From: Rhinopithecus roxellana
Lineage: Eukaryota; Chordata; Mammalia; Primates; Cercopithecidae
Direction of reading: 5' to 3'
DNA: 64,000 bases
Assembly (NCBI RefSeq): GCF_007565055.1
Contig: NC_044553.1
Span: 130,762,241 to 130,826,240 of the forward strand
A program made the translations under genes and the position numbers. Shown piece by piece: positions 23,306-36,980 of this stretch; the first letter of the stretch is position 1; every line of letters begins with the position of its first letter. Under the pieces are notes generated by a model that saw only the letters and a program-made list of their open reading frames with translations, did no database searches and was not told the origin of the DNA.

Positions 23306-25360
23306 AAGCTTTCAGAGAAACTGCATTGCCATGTGTGAATGCAACTCACAGAGTTACACGTTTCTCTTCAGTGATCAGTTTTGTTAGCACAGTTTTCTGG
23401 AAATCTGCAATTAGATACTTCATAGCGCAATGAACATTACAGTGACAAAGGAAATATCCAGATGAAAACTAGAAAGAAGCTTTCTTAGAAACTTCTTGGT
23501 GATGTGTGAATTCATCTCACAGAGTTACACTTATGTTTCGTGGAGCAGTCCATTAACACTGTCTTTGGGAAACTGAGAAGGGCTTCTTTGGATCACATTG
23601 AGGCCTACGCTGATAAAGGAAATTTCATCCGTTCAAAACGTGAAAGAAGCTTTCTGAGAAACTTCTTTCTGATCTGTGAGTTCATCTCACAGAGGTTACA
23701 ACCTCTGCCTCAAGAAGCAGTTTGCTAACACTCTTTTCGTGGAAACTGCAAAGTGATATTTGGGAGCATATTGGGGCCCATGGTGATAAAGGAATTATCC
23801 TCACATAATAACTAAAGAGAAGCTTTCTGAGAAACTGCATTGCCATGTGTGAATGCAACTCACAGAGTTACACGTTTCTCTTCAGTGATCAGTTTGTTAG
23901 CACAGTTTTCTGGAAATCTGCAATTAGATACTTCATAGCGCAATGAACATTACAGTGACAAAGGAAATATCCAGATGAAAACTAGAAAGAAGCTTTCTTA
24001 GAAACTTCTTGGTGATGTGTGAATTCATCTCACAGAGTTACACTTATGTTTCGTGGAACAGTCCATTTACACTGTCTTTGGGGAAACTGAGAAGGGCTTC
24101 TTTGGATCACATTGAGGCCTACGCTGATAAAGGAAATTTCATCCGTTCAAAACTTGAAAGAAGCTTTCTGAGAAACTTCTTTCTGATCTGTGAGTTCATC
24201 TCACAGAGTTACAATCTCTGCCTCAAGAAGCAGTTTGCTAACACTCTTTTCGTGGAATCTGCAAAGTGATATTTGGGAGCCTATTGGGGCTCATGGTGAT
24301 AAAGGAAATATCCTCACATAATAACTAAAGAGAAGCTTTCTGAGAAACTGAATTGCCATGTGTGAATGCAACTCACAGAGTTACACGTTTCTCTTCAGTG
24401 ATCAGTTTGTTAGCACAGTTTTCTCGAAATCTGCAATTAGATACTTCATAGCGCAATGAACATTACAGTGACAAAGGAAATATCCACAGATGAAAACTAG
24501 AAAGAAGCTTTCCTAGAAACTTCTTGGTGATGTGTGAATTCATCTCACAGAGTTACACTTATGTTTCGTGGAACAGTGCATTAACACTGTCTTTGGGGAA
24601 ACTGAGAAGGGCTTCTTTGGATCACATTGAGGCCTACGCTGATAAAGGAAATTTCATCCGTTCAAAACGTGAAAGAAGCTTTCTGAGAAACTTCTTTCTG
24701 ATCTGTGAGTTCATCTCACAGAGTTACAACCTCTGCCTCAAGAAGCAGTTTGCTAACACTCTTTTCGTGGAAACTGCAAAGTGATATTTGGGAGCATATT
24801 GGGGCCCATGGTGATAAAGGAATTATCCTCACATAATAACTAAAGAGAAGCTTTCTGAGAAACTGCATTGCCATGTGTGAATGCAACTCACAGAGTTACA
24901 CGTTTCTCTTCAGTGATCAGTTTGTTAGCACAGTTTTCTGGAAATCTGCAATTAGATACTTCATAGCGCAATGAACATTACAGTGACAAAGGAAATATCC
25001 AGATGAAAACTAGAAAGAAGCTTTCTTAGAAACTTCTTGGTGATGTGTGAATTCATCTCACAGAGTTACACTTATGTTTCGTGGAGCAGTCCATTAACAC
25101 TGTCTTTGGGGAAACTGAGAAGGGCTTCTTTGGATCACATTGAGGCCTACGCTGATAAAGGAATTTTCATCCGTTCAAAACGTGAAAGAAGCATTCTGAG
25201 AAACTTCTTTCTGATCTGTGAGTACATCTCACAGAGTTACAATCTCTGCCTCAAGAAGCAGTTTGCTAACACTCTTTTCGTGGAATCTGCAAAGTGATAT
25301 TTGGGAGCCTATTGGGGCTCATGGTGATAAAGGAAATATCCTCACATAATAACTAAAGAG

Positions 25361-25702
25361 AAGCTTTCTGAGAAACTGCATTGCCATGTGTGAATGCAAC
25401 TCACAGAGTTACACGTTTCTCTTCAGTGATCAGTTTGTTAGCACAGTTCTCTGGAAATCTGCATTAGATACTTCATAGCGCAATGAACATTACAGTGACA
25501 AAGGAAATATCCACAGATGAAAACTAGAAAGAAGCTTTCTGAGAAACTTCTCTCTGATCTGTGAGTTCATCTCACAGAGTTACAACCTCTGCCTCAAGAA
25601 GCAGTTTGCTAACACTCTTTCGTGGAAACTGCAAAGTGATATTTGGGAGCATATTGGGGCCCATGGTGATAAAGGAAATATCCTCACATAATAACTAAAG
25701 AG
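25361..25702 (+). repeat. b-less dimer a-c, class 2 (copy 2)
   Basis: Class 2 markers AGTTCTCTGG, CTTCTCTCTG and CTTTCAGAG present; one-base losses in CTGCATTAGATAC and ACTCTTTCGTGG. Confidence 0.82.
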
Positions 25703-26725
25703 AAGCTTTCAGAGAAACTGCATTGCCATGTGTGAATGCAACTCACAGAGTTACACGTTTCTTTCAGTGATCAGTTTGTTAGCACAGTTTTCTGGAAATC
25801 TGCAATAGATACTTCATAGCGCAATGAACATTACAGTGACAAAGGAAATATCCAGATGAAAACTAGAAGAAGCTTTCTTAGAAACTTCTTGGTGATGTGT
25901 GAATTCATCTCACAGAGTTACACTTATGTTTCGTGGAGCAGTCCATTAACACTGTCTTTGGGGAAACTGAGAAGGGCTTCTTTGGATCACATTGAGGCCT
26001 ACGCTGATAAAGGAAATTTCATCCGTTCAAAACGTGAAAGAAGCTTTCTGAGAAACTTCTTTCTGATCTGTGAGTTCATCTCACAGAGTTACAACCTCTG
26101 CCTCAAGAAGCAGTTTGCTAACACTCTTTTCGTGGAAACTGCAAAGTGATATTTGGGAGCATATTGGGGCCCATGGTGATAAAGGAATTATCCTCACATA
26201 ATAACTAAAGAGAAGCTTTCTGAGAAACTGCATTGCCATGTGTGAATGCAACTCACAGAGTTACACGTTTCTCTTCAGTGATCAGTTTGTTAGCACAGTT
26301 TTCTGGAAATCTGCAATTAGATACTTCATAGCGCAATGAACATTACAGTGACAAAGGAAATATCCAGATGAAAACTAGAAAGAAGCTTTCTTAGAAACTT
26401 CTTGGTGATGTGTGAATTCAATCTCACAGAGTTACACTTATGTTTCGTGGAGCAGTCCATTAACACTGTCTTTGGGGAAACTGAGAAGGGCTTCTTTGGA
26501 TCACATTGAGGCCTACGCTGATAAAGGAATTTCATCCGTTCAAAACGTGAAAGAAGCATTCTGAGAAACTTCTTTCTGATCTGTGAGTACATCTCACAGA
26601 GTTACAATCTCTGCCTCAAGAAGCAGTTTGCTAACACTCTTTTCGTGGAATCTGCAAAGTGATATTTGGGAGCCTATTGGGGCTCATGGTGATAAAGGAA
26701 ATATCCTCACATAATAACTAAAGAG

Positions 26726-27069
26726 AAGCTTTCTGAGAAACTGCATTGCCATGTGTGAATGCAACTCACAGAGTTACACGTTTCTCTTCAGTGATCAGTT
26801 TGTTAGCACAGTTCTCTGGAAATCTGCAATTAGATACTTCATAGCGCAATGAACATTACAGTGACAAAGGAAATATCCACAGATGAAAACTAGAAAGAAG
26901 CTTTCTGAGAAACTTCTCTCTGATCTGTGAGTTCATCTCACAGAGTTACAACCTCTGCCTCAAGAAGCAGTTTGCTAACACTCTTTTCGTGGAAACTGCA
27001 AAGTGATATTTGGGAGCATATTGGGGCCCATGGTGATAAAGGAAATATCCTCACATAATAACTAAAGAG
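26726..27069 (+). repeat. b-less dimer a-c, class 2 (copy 3)
   Basis: Class 2 markers present; the following a reads CTTTCATGAGAAAC where other copies read CTTTCAGAG. Confidence 0.83.
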
Positions 27070-28601
27070 AAGCTTTCATGAGAAACTGCATTGCCATGTG
27101 TGAATGCAACTCACAGAGTTACACGTTTCTCTTCAGTGATCAGTTTGTTAGCACAGTTTTCTGGAAATCTGCAATTAGATACTTCATAGCGCAATGAACA
27201 TTACAGTGACAAAGGAAATATCCAGATGAAAACTAGAAAGAAGCTTTCTTAGAAACTTCTTGGTGATGTGTGAATTCATCTCACAGAGTTACACTTATGT
27301 TTCGTGGAGCAGTCCATTAACACTGTCTTTGGGAAACTGAGAAGGGCTTCTTTGGATCACATTGAGGCCTACGCTGATAAAGGAAATTTCATCCGTTCAA
27401 AACGTGAAAGAAGCTTTCTGAGAAACTTCTTTCTGATCTGTGAGTTCATCTCACAGAGTTACAACCTCTGCCTCAAGAAGCAGTTTGCTAACACTCTTTT
27501 CGTGGAAACTGCAAAGTGATATTTGGGAGCCTATTGGGGCCCATGGTGATAAAGGAATTATCCTCACATAATAACTAAAGAGAAGCTTTCTGAGAAACTG
27601 CATTGCCATGTGTGAATGCAACTCACAGAGTTACACGTTTCACTTCAGTGATCAGTTTGTTAGCACAGTTTTCTGGAAATCTGCAATTAGATACTTCATA
27701 GCGCAATGAACATTACAGTGACAAAGGAAATATCCAGATAAAAACTAGAAAGAAGCTTTCTTAGAAACTTCTTGGTGATGTGTGAATTCATCTCACCGAG
27801 TTACACTTATGTTTCGTGGAACAGTGCATTAACACTGTCTTTGGGGAAACTGAGAAGGGCTTCTTTGGATCACATTGAGGCCTACGCTGATAAAGGAAAT
27901 TTCATCCGTTCAAAACGTGAAAGAAGCTTTCTGAGAAACTTCTTTCTGATCTGTGAGTTCATCTCACAGAGTTACAACCTCTGCCTCAAGAAGCAGTTTG
28001 CTAACACTCTTTTCGTGGAATCTGCAAAGTGATATTTGGGAGCCTATTGGGGCTCATGGTGATAAAGGAAATATCCTCACATAATAACTAAAGAGAAGCT
28101 TTCTGAGAAACTGCATTGCCATATGTGAATGCAACTCACAGAGTTACACGTTTCTCTTCAGTGATCAGTTTGTTAGCACAGTTTTCTGGAAATCTGCAAT
28201 TAGATACTTCATAGCGCAATGAACATTACAGTGACAAAGGAAATATCCACAGATGAAAACTAGAAAGAAGCTTTCTAGAAACTTCTTGGTGATGTGTGAA
28301 TCATCTCACCGAGTTACACTTATGTTTCGTGGAACAGTGCATTAAGACTGTCTTTGGGGAAACTGAGAAGGGCTTCTTTGGATCACATTGAGGCCTACGC
28401 TGATAAAGGAAATTTCCTCCGTTAAAACGTGAAAGAAGCTTTCTGAGAAACTTCTTTCTGATCTGTGAGTTCATCTCACAGAGTTACAACCTCTGCCTCA
28501 AGAAGCAGTTTGCTACACTCTTTTCGTGGAAACTGCAAGTGATATTTGGGAGCATATTGGGGCCCAGTGATAAAGGAATATCCTCACATAAAACTAAAGA
28601 G

Positions 28602-28935
28602 AAGCTTTCTGAGAAACTGCATTGCCATGTGTGAATGCAACTCACAGAGTTACAGTTTCTTCAGTGATCAGTTTGTTAGCACAGTTTCTGGAAATCTGCA
28701 ATTAGAACTTCATAGCGCAATGAACATTACAGTGACAAAGGAAATATCCACGATGAAAACTAGAAAGAAGCTTCTGAGAAACTTCTTTCTGATCTGTGAG
28801 TTCATCTCACAGAGTTACAATCTCTGCCTCAAGAAGCCGTTTACTAACACTTTTTCGTGGAATCTGCACAGTGATTTGGGAGCCTGTTGGGGCTCATGGT
28901 GATAAAGGAAATATCCTCACATAATAACTAAAGAG
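28602..28935 (+). repeat. b-less dimer a-c, class 1, copy 2
   Basis: Same markers as copy 1 but about 10 bp shorter, with several one- and two-base deletions (CCACGATG, AAGCTTCTGAG, GTGATTTGGG) absent from the other three copies. Confidence 0.8.
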
Positions 28936-31900
28936 AAGTTTCTGAGAAACTGAATTGCCATGTGTGAATGCAACTCACAGAGTTACACGTTTCTCTACAG
29001 TGATCAGTTTGTTAGCACAGTTTTCTCGAAATCTGCAATTAGATACTTCATAGCGCAATGAACATTACAGTGACAAAGGAAATATCCACAGATGAAAACT
29101 AGAAAGAAGCTTTCTTAGAAACTTCTTGGTGATGTGTGAATTCATCTCACAGTTACACTTATGTTTCGTGGAACAGTCCATTAACACTGTCTTTGGGGAA
29201 ACTGAGAAGGGCTTCTTTGGATCACATTGAGGCCTACGCTGATAAAGGAAATTTCATCCGTTCAAAACGTGAAAGAAGCTTTCTGAGAAACTTCTTTCTG
29301 ATCTGTGAGTTCATCTCACAGAGTTACAACCTCTGCCTCAAGAAGCAGTTTGCTAACACTCTTTTCGTGGAACTGCAAAGTGATATTTGGGAGCATATTG
29401 GGGCCCATGGTGATAAAGGAATTATCCTCACATAATAACTAAAGAGAAGCTTTCTGAGAAACTGCATTGCCATGTGTGAATGCAACTCACAGAGTTACAC
29501 GTTTCTCTTCAGTGATCAGTTTGTTAGCACAGTTTTCTGGAAATCTGCAATTAGATACTTCATAGCGCAATGAACATTACAGTGACAAAGGAAATATCCA
29601 GATGAAAACTAGAAAGAAGCTTTCTTAGAAACTTCTTGGTGATGTGTGAATTCATCTCACAGAGTTACACTTATGTTTCGTGGAACAGTCCATTACACTG
29701 TCTTTGGGGAAACTGAGAAGGGCTTCTTTGGATCACATTGAGGCCTACGCTGATAAAGGAAATTTCCTCCGTTCAAAACGTGAAAGAAGCTTTCTGAGAA
29801 ACTTCTTTCTGATCTGTGAGTTCATCTCACAGAGTTACAACCTCTGCCTCAAGAAGCAGTTTGCTAACACTCTTTTCGTGGAAACTGCAAAGTGATATTT
29901 GGGAGCATATTGGGGCCCATGGTGATAAAGGAATTATCCTCACATAATAACTAAAGAGAAGCTTTCTGAGAAACTGTATTGCCATGTGTGAATGCAACTC
30001 ACAGAGTTACACGTTTCTCTTCAGTGATCAGTTTGTTAGCACAGTTTTCTCGAAATCTGCAATTAGATACTTCATAGCGCAATGAACATTACAGTGACAA
30101 AGGAAATATCCAGATGAAAACTAGAAAGAAGCTTTCTTAGAAACTTCTTGGTGATGTGTGAATTCATCTCACAGAGTTACACTTATGTTTCGTGGAACAG
30201 TCCATTACACTGTCTTTGGGGAAACTGAGAAGGGCTTCTTTGGATCACATTGAGGCCTACGCTGATAAAGGAAATTTCATCCGTTCAAAACGTGAAAGAA
30301 GCTTTCTGAGAAACTTCTTTCTGATCTGTGAGTTCATCTCACAGAGTTACAATCTCTGCCTCAAGAAGCAGTTTGCTAACACTCTTTTCGTGGAATCTGC
30401 AAAGTGATATTTGGGAGCCTATTGGGGCTCATGGTGATAAAGGAAATATCCTCACATAATAACTAAAGAGAAGCTTTCTGAGAAACTGAATTGCCATGTG
30501 TGAATGCAACTCACAGAGTTACACGTTTCTCTTCAGTGATCAGTTTGTTAGCACAGTTTTCTGGAAATCTGCAATTAGATACTTCATAGCGCAATGAACA
30601 TTACAGTGACAAAGGAAATATCCAGATGAAAACTAGAAAGAAGCTTTCTTAGAAACTTCTTGGTGATGTGTGAATTCATCTCACAGAGTTACACTTATGT
30701 TTCGTGGAGCAGTCCATTAACACTGTCTTTGGGGAAACTGAGAAGGGCTTCTTTGGATCACATTGAGGCCTACGCTGATAAAGGAAATTTCATCCGTTCA
30801 AAACGTGAAAGAAGCATTCTGAGAAACTTCTTTCTGATCTGTGAGTTCATCTCACAGAGTTACAATCTCTGCCTCAAGAAGCAGTTTGCTAACACTCTTT
30901 TCGTGGAATCTGCAAAGTGATATTTGGGAGCATATTGGGGCTCATGGTGATAAAGGAAATATCCTCACATAATAACTAAAGAGAAGCTTTCTGAGAAACT
31001 GCATTGCCATGTGTGAATGCAACTCACAGAGTTACACGTTTCTCTTCAGTGATCAGTTTGTTAGCACAGTTTTCTGGAAATCTGCAATTAGATACTTCAT
31101 AGCGCAATGAACATTACAGTGACAAAGGAAATATCCACAGATGAAAACTAGAAAGAAGCTTTCTTAGAAACTTCTTGGTGATGTGTGAATTCATCTCACA
31201 GAGTTACACTTATGTTTCGTGGAACAGTCCATTAACACTGTCTTTGGGGAAACTGAGAAGGGCTTCTTTGGATCACATTGAGGCCTACGCTGATAAAGGA
31301 AATTTCATCCGTTCAAAACGTGAAAGAAGCTTCTGAGAAACTTCTTTCTGATCTGTGAGTTCATCTCACAGAGTTACAATCTCTGCCTCAAGAAGCAGTT
31401 TGCTAACACTCTTTTCGTGGAATCTGCAAAGTGATATTTGGGAGCCTATTGGGGCCCATGGTGATAAAGGAAATATCCTCACATAATAACTAAAGAGAAG
31501 CTTTCTGAGAAACTGCATTGCCATGTGTGAATGCAACTCACAGAGTTACACGTTTCTCTTCAGTGATCAGTTTGTTAGCACAGTTTTCTGGAAATCTGCA
31601 ATTAGATACTTCATAGCGCAATGAACATTACAGTGACAAAGGAAATATCCACAGATGAAAACTAGAAAGAAGCTTTCTTAGAAACTTCTTGGTGATGTGT
31701 GAATTCATCTCACAGAGTTACACTTATGTTTCGTGGAACAGTCCATTAACACTGTCTTTGGGGAAACTGAGAAGGGCTTCTTTGGATCACATTGAGGCCT
31801 ACGCTGATAAAGGAAATTTCATCCGTTCAAAACGTGAAAGAAGCTTTCTGAGAAACTTCTTTCTGATCTGTGAGTTCATCTCACAGAGTTACAACCTCTG

Positions 31901-34900
31901 CCTCAAGAAGCAGTTTGCTAACACTCTTTTCGTGGAATCTGCAAAGTGATATTTGGGAGCATATTGGGGCCCATGGTGATAAAGGAATTATCCTCACATA
32001 ATAACTAAAGAGAAGCTTTCTGAGAAACTGAATTGCCATGTGTGAATGCAACTCACAGAGTTACACGTTTCTCTTCAGTGATCAGTTTGTTAGCACAGTT
32101 TTCTGGAAATCTGCAATTAGATACTTCATAGCGCAATGAACATTACAGTGACAAAGGAAATGTCACAGATGAAAACTAGAAAGAAGCTTTCTTAGAAACT
32201 TCTTGGTGATGTGTGAATTCATCTCACAGAGTTACACTTATGTTTCGTGGAACAGTCCATTAACACTGTCTTTGGGGAAACTGAGAAGGGCTTCTTTGGA
32301 TCACATTGAGGCCTACGCTGATAAAGGAAATTTCATCCGTTCAAAACGTGAAAGAAGCTTTCTGAGAAACTTCTTTCTGATCTGTGAGTTCATCTCACAG
32401 AGTTACAACCTCTGCCTCAAGAAGCAGTTTGCTAACACTCTTTTCGTGGAATCTGCAAAGTGATATTTGGGAGCCTATTGGGGCTCATGGTGATAAAGGA
32501 AATATCCTCACATAATAACTAAAGAGAAGCTTTCTGAGAAACTGCATTGCCATGTGTGAATGCAACTCACAGAGTTACACGTTTCTCTTCAGTGATCAGT
32601 TTGTTAGCACAGTTTTCTGGAAATCTGCAATTAGATACTTCATAGCGCAATGAACATTACAGTGACAAAGGAAATATCCACAGATGAAAACTAGAAAGAA
32701 GCTTTCTTAGAAACTTCTTGGTGATGTGTGAATTCATCTCACAGAGTTACACTTATGTTTCGTGGAACAGTCCATTAACACTGTCTTTGGGGAAACTGAG
32801 AAGGGCTTCTTTGGATCACATTGAGGCCTACGCTGATAAAGGAAATTTCATCCGTTCAAAACGTGAAAGAAGCTTTCTGAGAAACTTCTTTCTGATCTGT
32901 GAGTTCATCTCACAGAGTTACAACCTCTGCCTCAAGAAGCAGTTTGCTAACACTCTTTTCGTGGAATCTGCAAAGTGATATTTGGGAGCCTATTGGGGCC
33001 CATGGTGATAAAGGAAATATCCTCACATAATAACTAAAGAGAAGCTTTCTGAGAAACTGCATTGCCATGTGTGAATGCAACTCACAGAGTTACACGTTTC
33101 TCTTCAGTGATCAGTTTGTTAGCACAGTTTTCTGGAAATCTGCAATTAGATACTTCATAGCGCAATGAACATTACAGTGACAAAGGAAATATCCACAGAT
33201 GAAAACTAGAAAGAAGCTTTCTTAGAAACTTCTTGGTGATGTGTGAATTCATCTCACAGAGTTACACTTATGTTTCGTGGAGCAGTCCATTAACACTGTC
33301 TTTGGGGAAACTGAGAAGGGCTTCTTTGGATCACATTGAGGCCTACGCTGATAAAGGAAATTTCATCCGTTCAAAACGTGAAAGAAGCTTTCTGAGAAAC
33401 TTCTTTCTGATCTGTGAGTTCATCTCACAGAGTTACAATCTCTGCCTCAAGAAGCAGTTTGCTAACACTCTTTTCGTGGAATCTGCAAAGTGATATTTGG
33501 GAGCATATTGGGGCTCATGGTGATAAAGGAATATCCTCACATAATAACTAAAGAGAAGCTTTCTGAGAAACTGCATTGCCATGTGTGAATGCAACTCACA
33601 GAGTTACACGTTTCTCTTCAGTGATCAGTTTGTTAGCACAGTTTTCTGGAAATCTGCAATTAGATACTTCATAGCGCAATGAACATTACAGTGACAAAGG
33701 AAATATCCACAGATGAAAACTAGAAAGAAGCTTTCTTAGAAACTTCTTGGTGATGTGTGAATTCATCTCACAGTTACACTTATGTTTCGTGGAACAGTCC
33801 ATTAACACTGTCTTTGGGGAAACTGAGAAGGGCTTCTTTGGATCACATTGAGGCCTACGCTGATAAAGGAAATTTCATCCGTTCAAAACGTGAAAGAAGC
33901 ATTCTGAGAAACTTCTTTCTGATCTGTGAGTACATCTCACAGAGTTACAATCTCTGCCTCAAGAAGCAGTTTGCTAACACTCTTTTCGTGGAATCTGCAA
34001 AGTGATATTTGGGAGCCTATTGGGGCACATGGTGATAAAGGAAATATCCTCACATAATAACTAAAGAGAAGCTTTCTGAGAAACTGCATTGCCATGTGTG
34101 AATGCAACTCACAGAGTTACACGTTTCTCTTCAGTGATCAGTTTGTTAGCACAGTTTTCTGGAAATCTGCAATTAGATACTTCATAGCGCAATGAACATT
34201 ACAGTGACAAAGGAAATATCCACAGATGAAAACTAGAAAGAAGCTTTCTTAGAAACTTCTTGTGATGTGTGAATTCATCTCACAGAGTTACACTTATGTT
34301 TCGTGGAACAGTGCATTAACACTGTCTTTGGGGAAACTGAGAAGGGCTTCTTTGGATCACATTGAGGCCTACGCTGATAAAGGAAATTTCATCCGTTCAA
34401 AACGTGAAAGAAGCTTTCTGAGAAACTTCTTTCTGATCTGTGAGTTCATCTCACAGAGTTACAACCTCTGCCTCAAGAAGCAGTTTGCTAACACTCTTTT
34501 CGTGGAATCTGCAAAGTGATATTTGGGAGCCTATTGGGGCTCATGGTGATAAAGGAAATATCCTCACATAATAACTAAAGAGAAGCTTTCTGAGAAACTG
34601 AATTGCCATGTGTGAATGCAACTCACAGAGTTACACGTTTCTCTTCAGTGATCAGTTTGTTAGCACAGTTTTCTGGAAATCTGCAATTAGATACTTCATA
34701 GCGCAATGAACATTACAGTGACAAAGGAAATATCCACAGATGAAAACTAGAAAGAAGCTTTCTTAGAAACTTCTTGGTGATGTGTGAATTCATCTCACAG
34801 TTACACTTATGTTTCGTGGAACAGTCCATTAACACTGTCTTTGGGGAAACTGAGAAGGGCTTCTTTGGATCACATTGAGGCCTACGCTGATAAAGGAAAT

Positions 34901-36636
34901 TTCATCCGTTCAAAACGTGAAAGAAGCTTTCTGAGAAACTTCTTTCTGATCTGTGAGTTCATCTCACAGAGTTACAACCTCTGCCTCAAGAAGCAGTTTG
35001 CTAACACTCTTTTCGTGGAAACTGCAAAGTGATATTTGGGAGCATATTGGGGCCCATGGTGATAAAGGAATTATCCTCACATAATAACTAAAGAGAAGCT
35101 TTCTGAGAAACTGCATTGCCATGTGTGAATGCAACTCACAGAGTTACACGTTTCTCTTCAGTGATCAGTTTGTTAGCACAGTTTTCTGGAAATCTGCAAT
35201 TAGATACTTCATAGCGCAATGAACATTACAGTGACAAAGGAAATATCCAGATGAAAACTAGAAAGAAGCTTTCTTAGAAACTTCTTGGTGATGTGTGAAT
35301 TCATCTCACAGAGTTACACTTATGTTTCGTGGAACAGTCCATTACACTGTCTTTGGGGAAACTGAGAAGGGCTTCTTTGGATCACATTGAGGCCTACGCT
35401 GATAAAGGAAATTTCATCCGTTCAAAACGTGAAAGAAGCTTTCTGAGAAACTTCTTTCTGATCTGTGAGTTCATCTCACAGAGTTACAATCTCTGCCTCA
35501 AGAAGCAGTTTGCTAACACTCTTTTCGTGGAATCTGCAAAGTGATATTTGGGAGCCTATTGGGGCTCATGGTGATAAAGGAAATATCCTCACATAATAAC
35601 TAAAGAGAAGCTTTCTGAGAAACTGAATTGCCATGTGTGAATGCAACTCACAGAGTTACACGTTTCTCTTCAGTGATCAGTTTGTTAGCACAGTTTTCTC
35701 GAAATCTGCAATTAGATACTTCATAGCGCAATGAACATTACAGTGACAAAGGAAATATCCACAGATGAAAACTAGAAAGAAGCTTTCCTAGAAACTTCTT
35801 GGTGATGTGTGAATTCATCTCACAGAGTTACACTTATGTTTCGTGGAACAGTGCATTAACACTGTCTTTGGGGAAACTGAGAAGGGCTTCTTTGGATCAC
35901 ATTGAGGCCTACGCTGATAAAGGAAATTTCATCCGTTCAAAACGTGAAAGAAGCTTTCTGAGAAACTTCTTTCTGATCTGTGAGTTCATCTCACAGAGTT
36001 ACAACCTCTGCCTCAAGAAGCAGTTTGCTAACACTCTTTTCGTGGAAACTGCAAAGTGATATTTGGGAGCATATTGGGGCCCATGGTGATAAAGGAATTA
36101 TCCTCACATAATAACTAAAGAGAAGCTTTCTGAGAAACTGCATTGCCATGTGTGAATGCAACTCACAGAGTTACACGTTTCTCTTCAGTGATCAGTTTGT
36201 TAGCACAGTTTTCTGGAAATCTGCAATTAGATACTTCATAGCGCAATGAACATTACAGTGACAAAGGAAATATCCAGATGAAAACTAGAAAGAAGCTTTC
36301 TTAGAAACTTCTTGGTGATGTGTGAATTCAATCTCACAGAGTTACACTTATGTTTCGTGGAGCAGTCCATTAACACTGTCTTTGGGGAAACTGAGAAGGG
36401 CTTCTTTGGATCACATTGAGGCCTACGCTGATAAAGGAAATTTCATCCGTTCAAAACGTGAAAGAAGCATTCTGAGAAACTTCTTTCTGATCTGTGAGTA
36501 CATCTCACAGAGTTACAATCTCTGCCTCAAGAAGCAGTTTGCTAACACTCTTTTCGTGGAATCTGCAAAGTGATATTTGGGAGCCTATTGGGGCTCATGG
36601 TGATAAAGGAAATATCCTCACATAATAACTAAAGAG

Positions 36637-36980
36637 AAGCTTTCTGAGAAACTGCATTGCCATGTGTGAATGCAACTCACAGAGTTACACGTTTCTCTTC
36701 AGTGATCAGTTTGTTAGCACAGTTCTCTGGAAATCTGCAATTAGATACTTCATAGCGCAATGAACATTACAGTGACAAAGGAAATATCCACAGATGAAAA
36801 CTAGAAAGAAGCTTTCTGAGAAACTTCTCTCTGATCTGTGAGTTCATCTCACAGAGTTACAACCTCTGCCTCAAGAAGCAGTTTGCTAACACTCTTTTCG
36901 TGGAAACTGCAAAGTGATATTTGGGAGCATATTGGGGCCCATGGTGATAAAGGAAATATCCTCACATAATAACTAAAGAG
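36637..36980 (+). repeat. b-less dimer a-c, class 2 (copy 4)
   Basis: Full 344-bp class 2 dimer; SR2 counterpart of copy 1. Confidence 0.84.

Larger units (their letters stand above)
17146..28767 (+). repeat. Superunit SR1 (~68 monomers)
   Basis: Begins at a c monomer joined directly to a, marked by AAGAAGCCGTTTACTAAC, and ends at the next occurrence of that junction. Length 11,622 bp. From about 19.5 kb onward its trimers correspond in order and subtype to SR2 at an offset near 13.67 kb: CTCACAGTTACAC plus GAAGCATTCTG at 20.09/33.76 kb, GAACAGTGC at 20.6/34.3 kb, CAGAGGTTACAACC at 23.7/37.4 kb and CTCACCGAGTTAC at 27.8/41.5 kb. Before that the offset is 11.62 kb, because SR2 carries additional trimers near 31-33 kb. 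Confidence 0.8.

Noticed and set aside
26326..26592. Minus-strand open frame of 88 codons
   Set aside because: It exists because of one-base indels in a normal trimer (GAATTCAATCTC near 26416); the same strand is closed in neighbouring copies.
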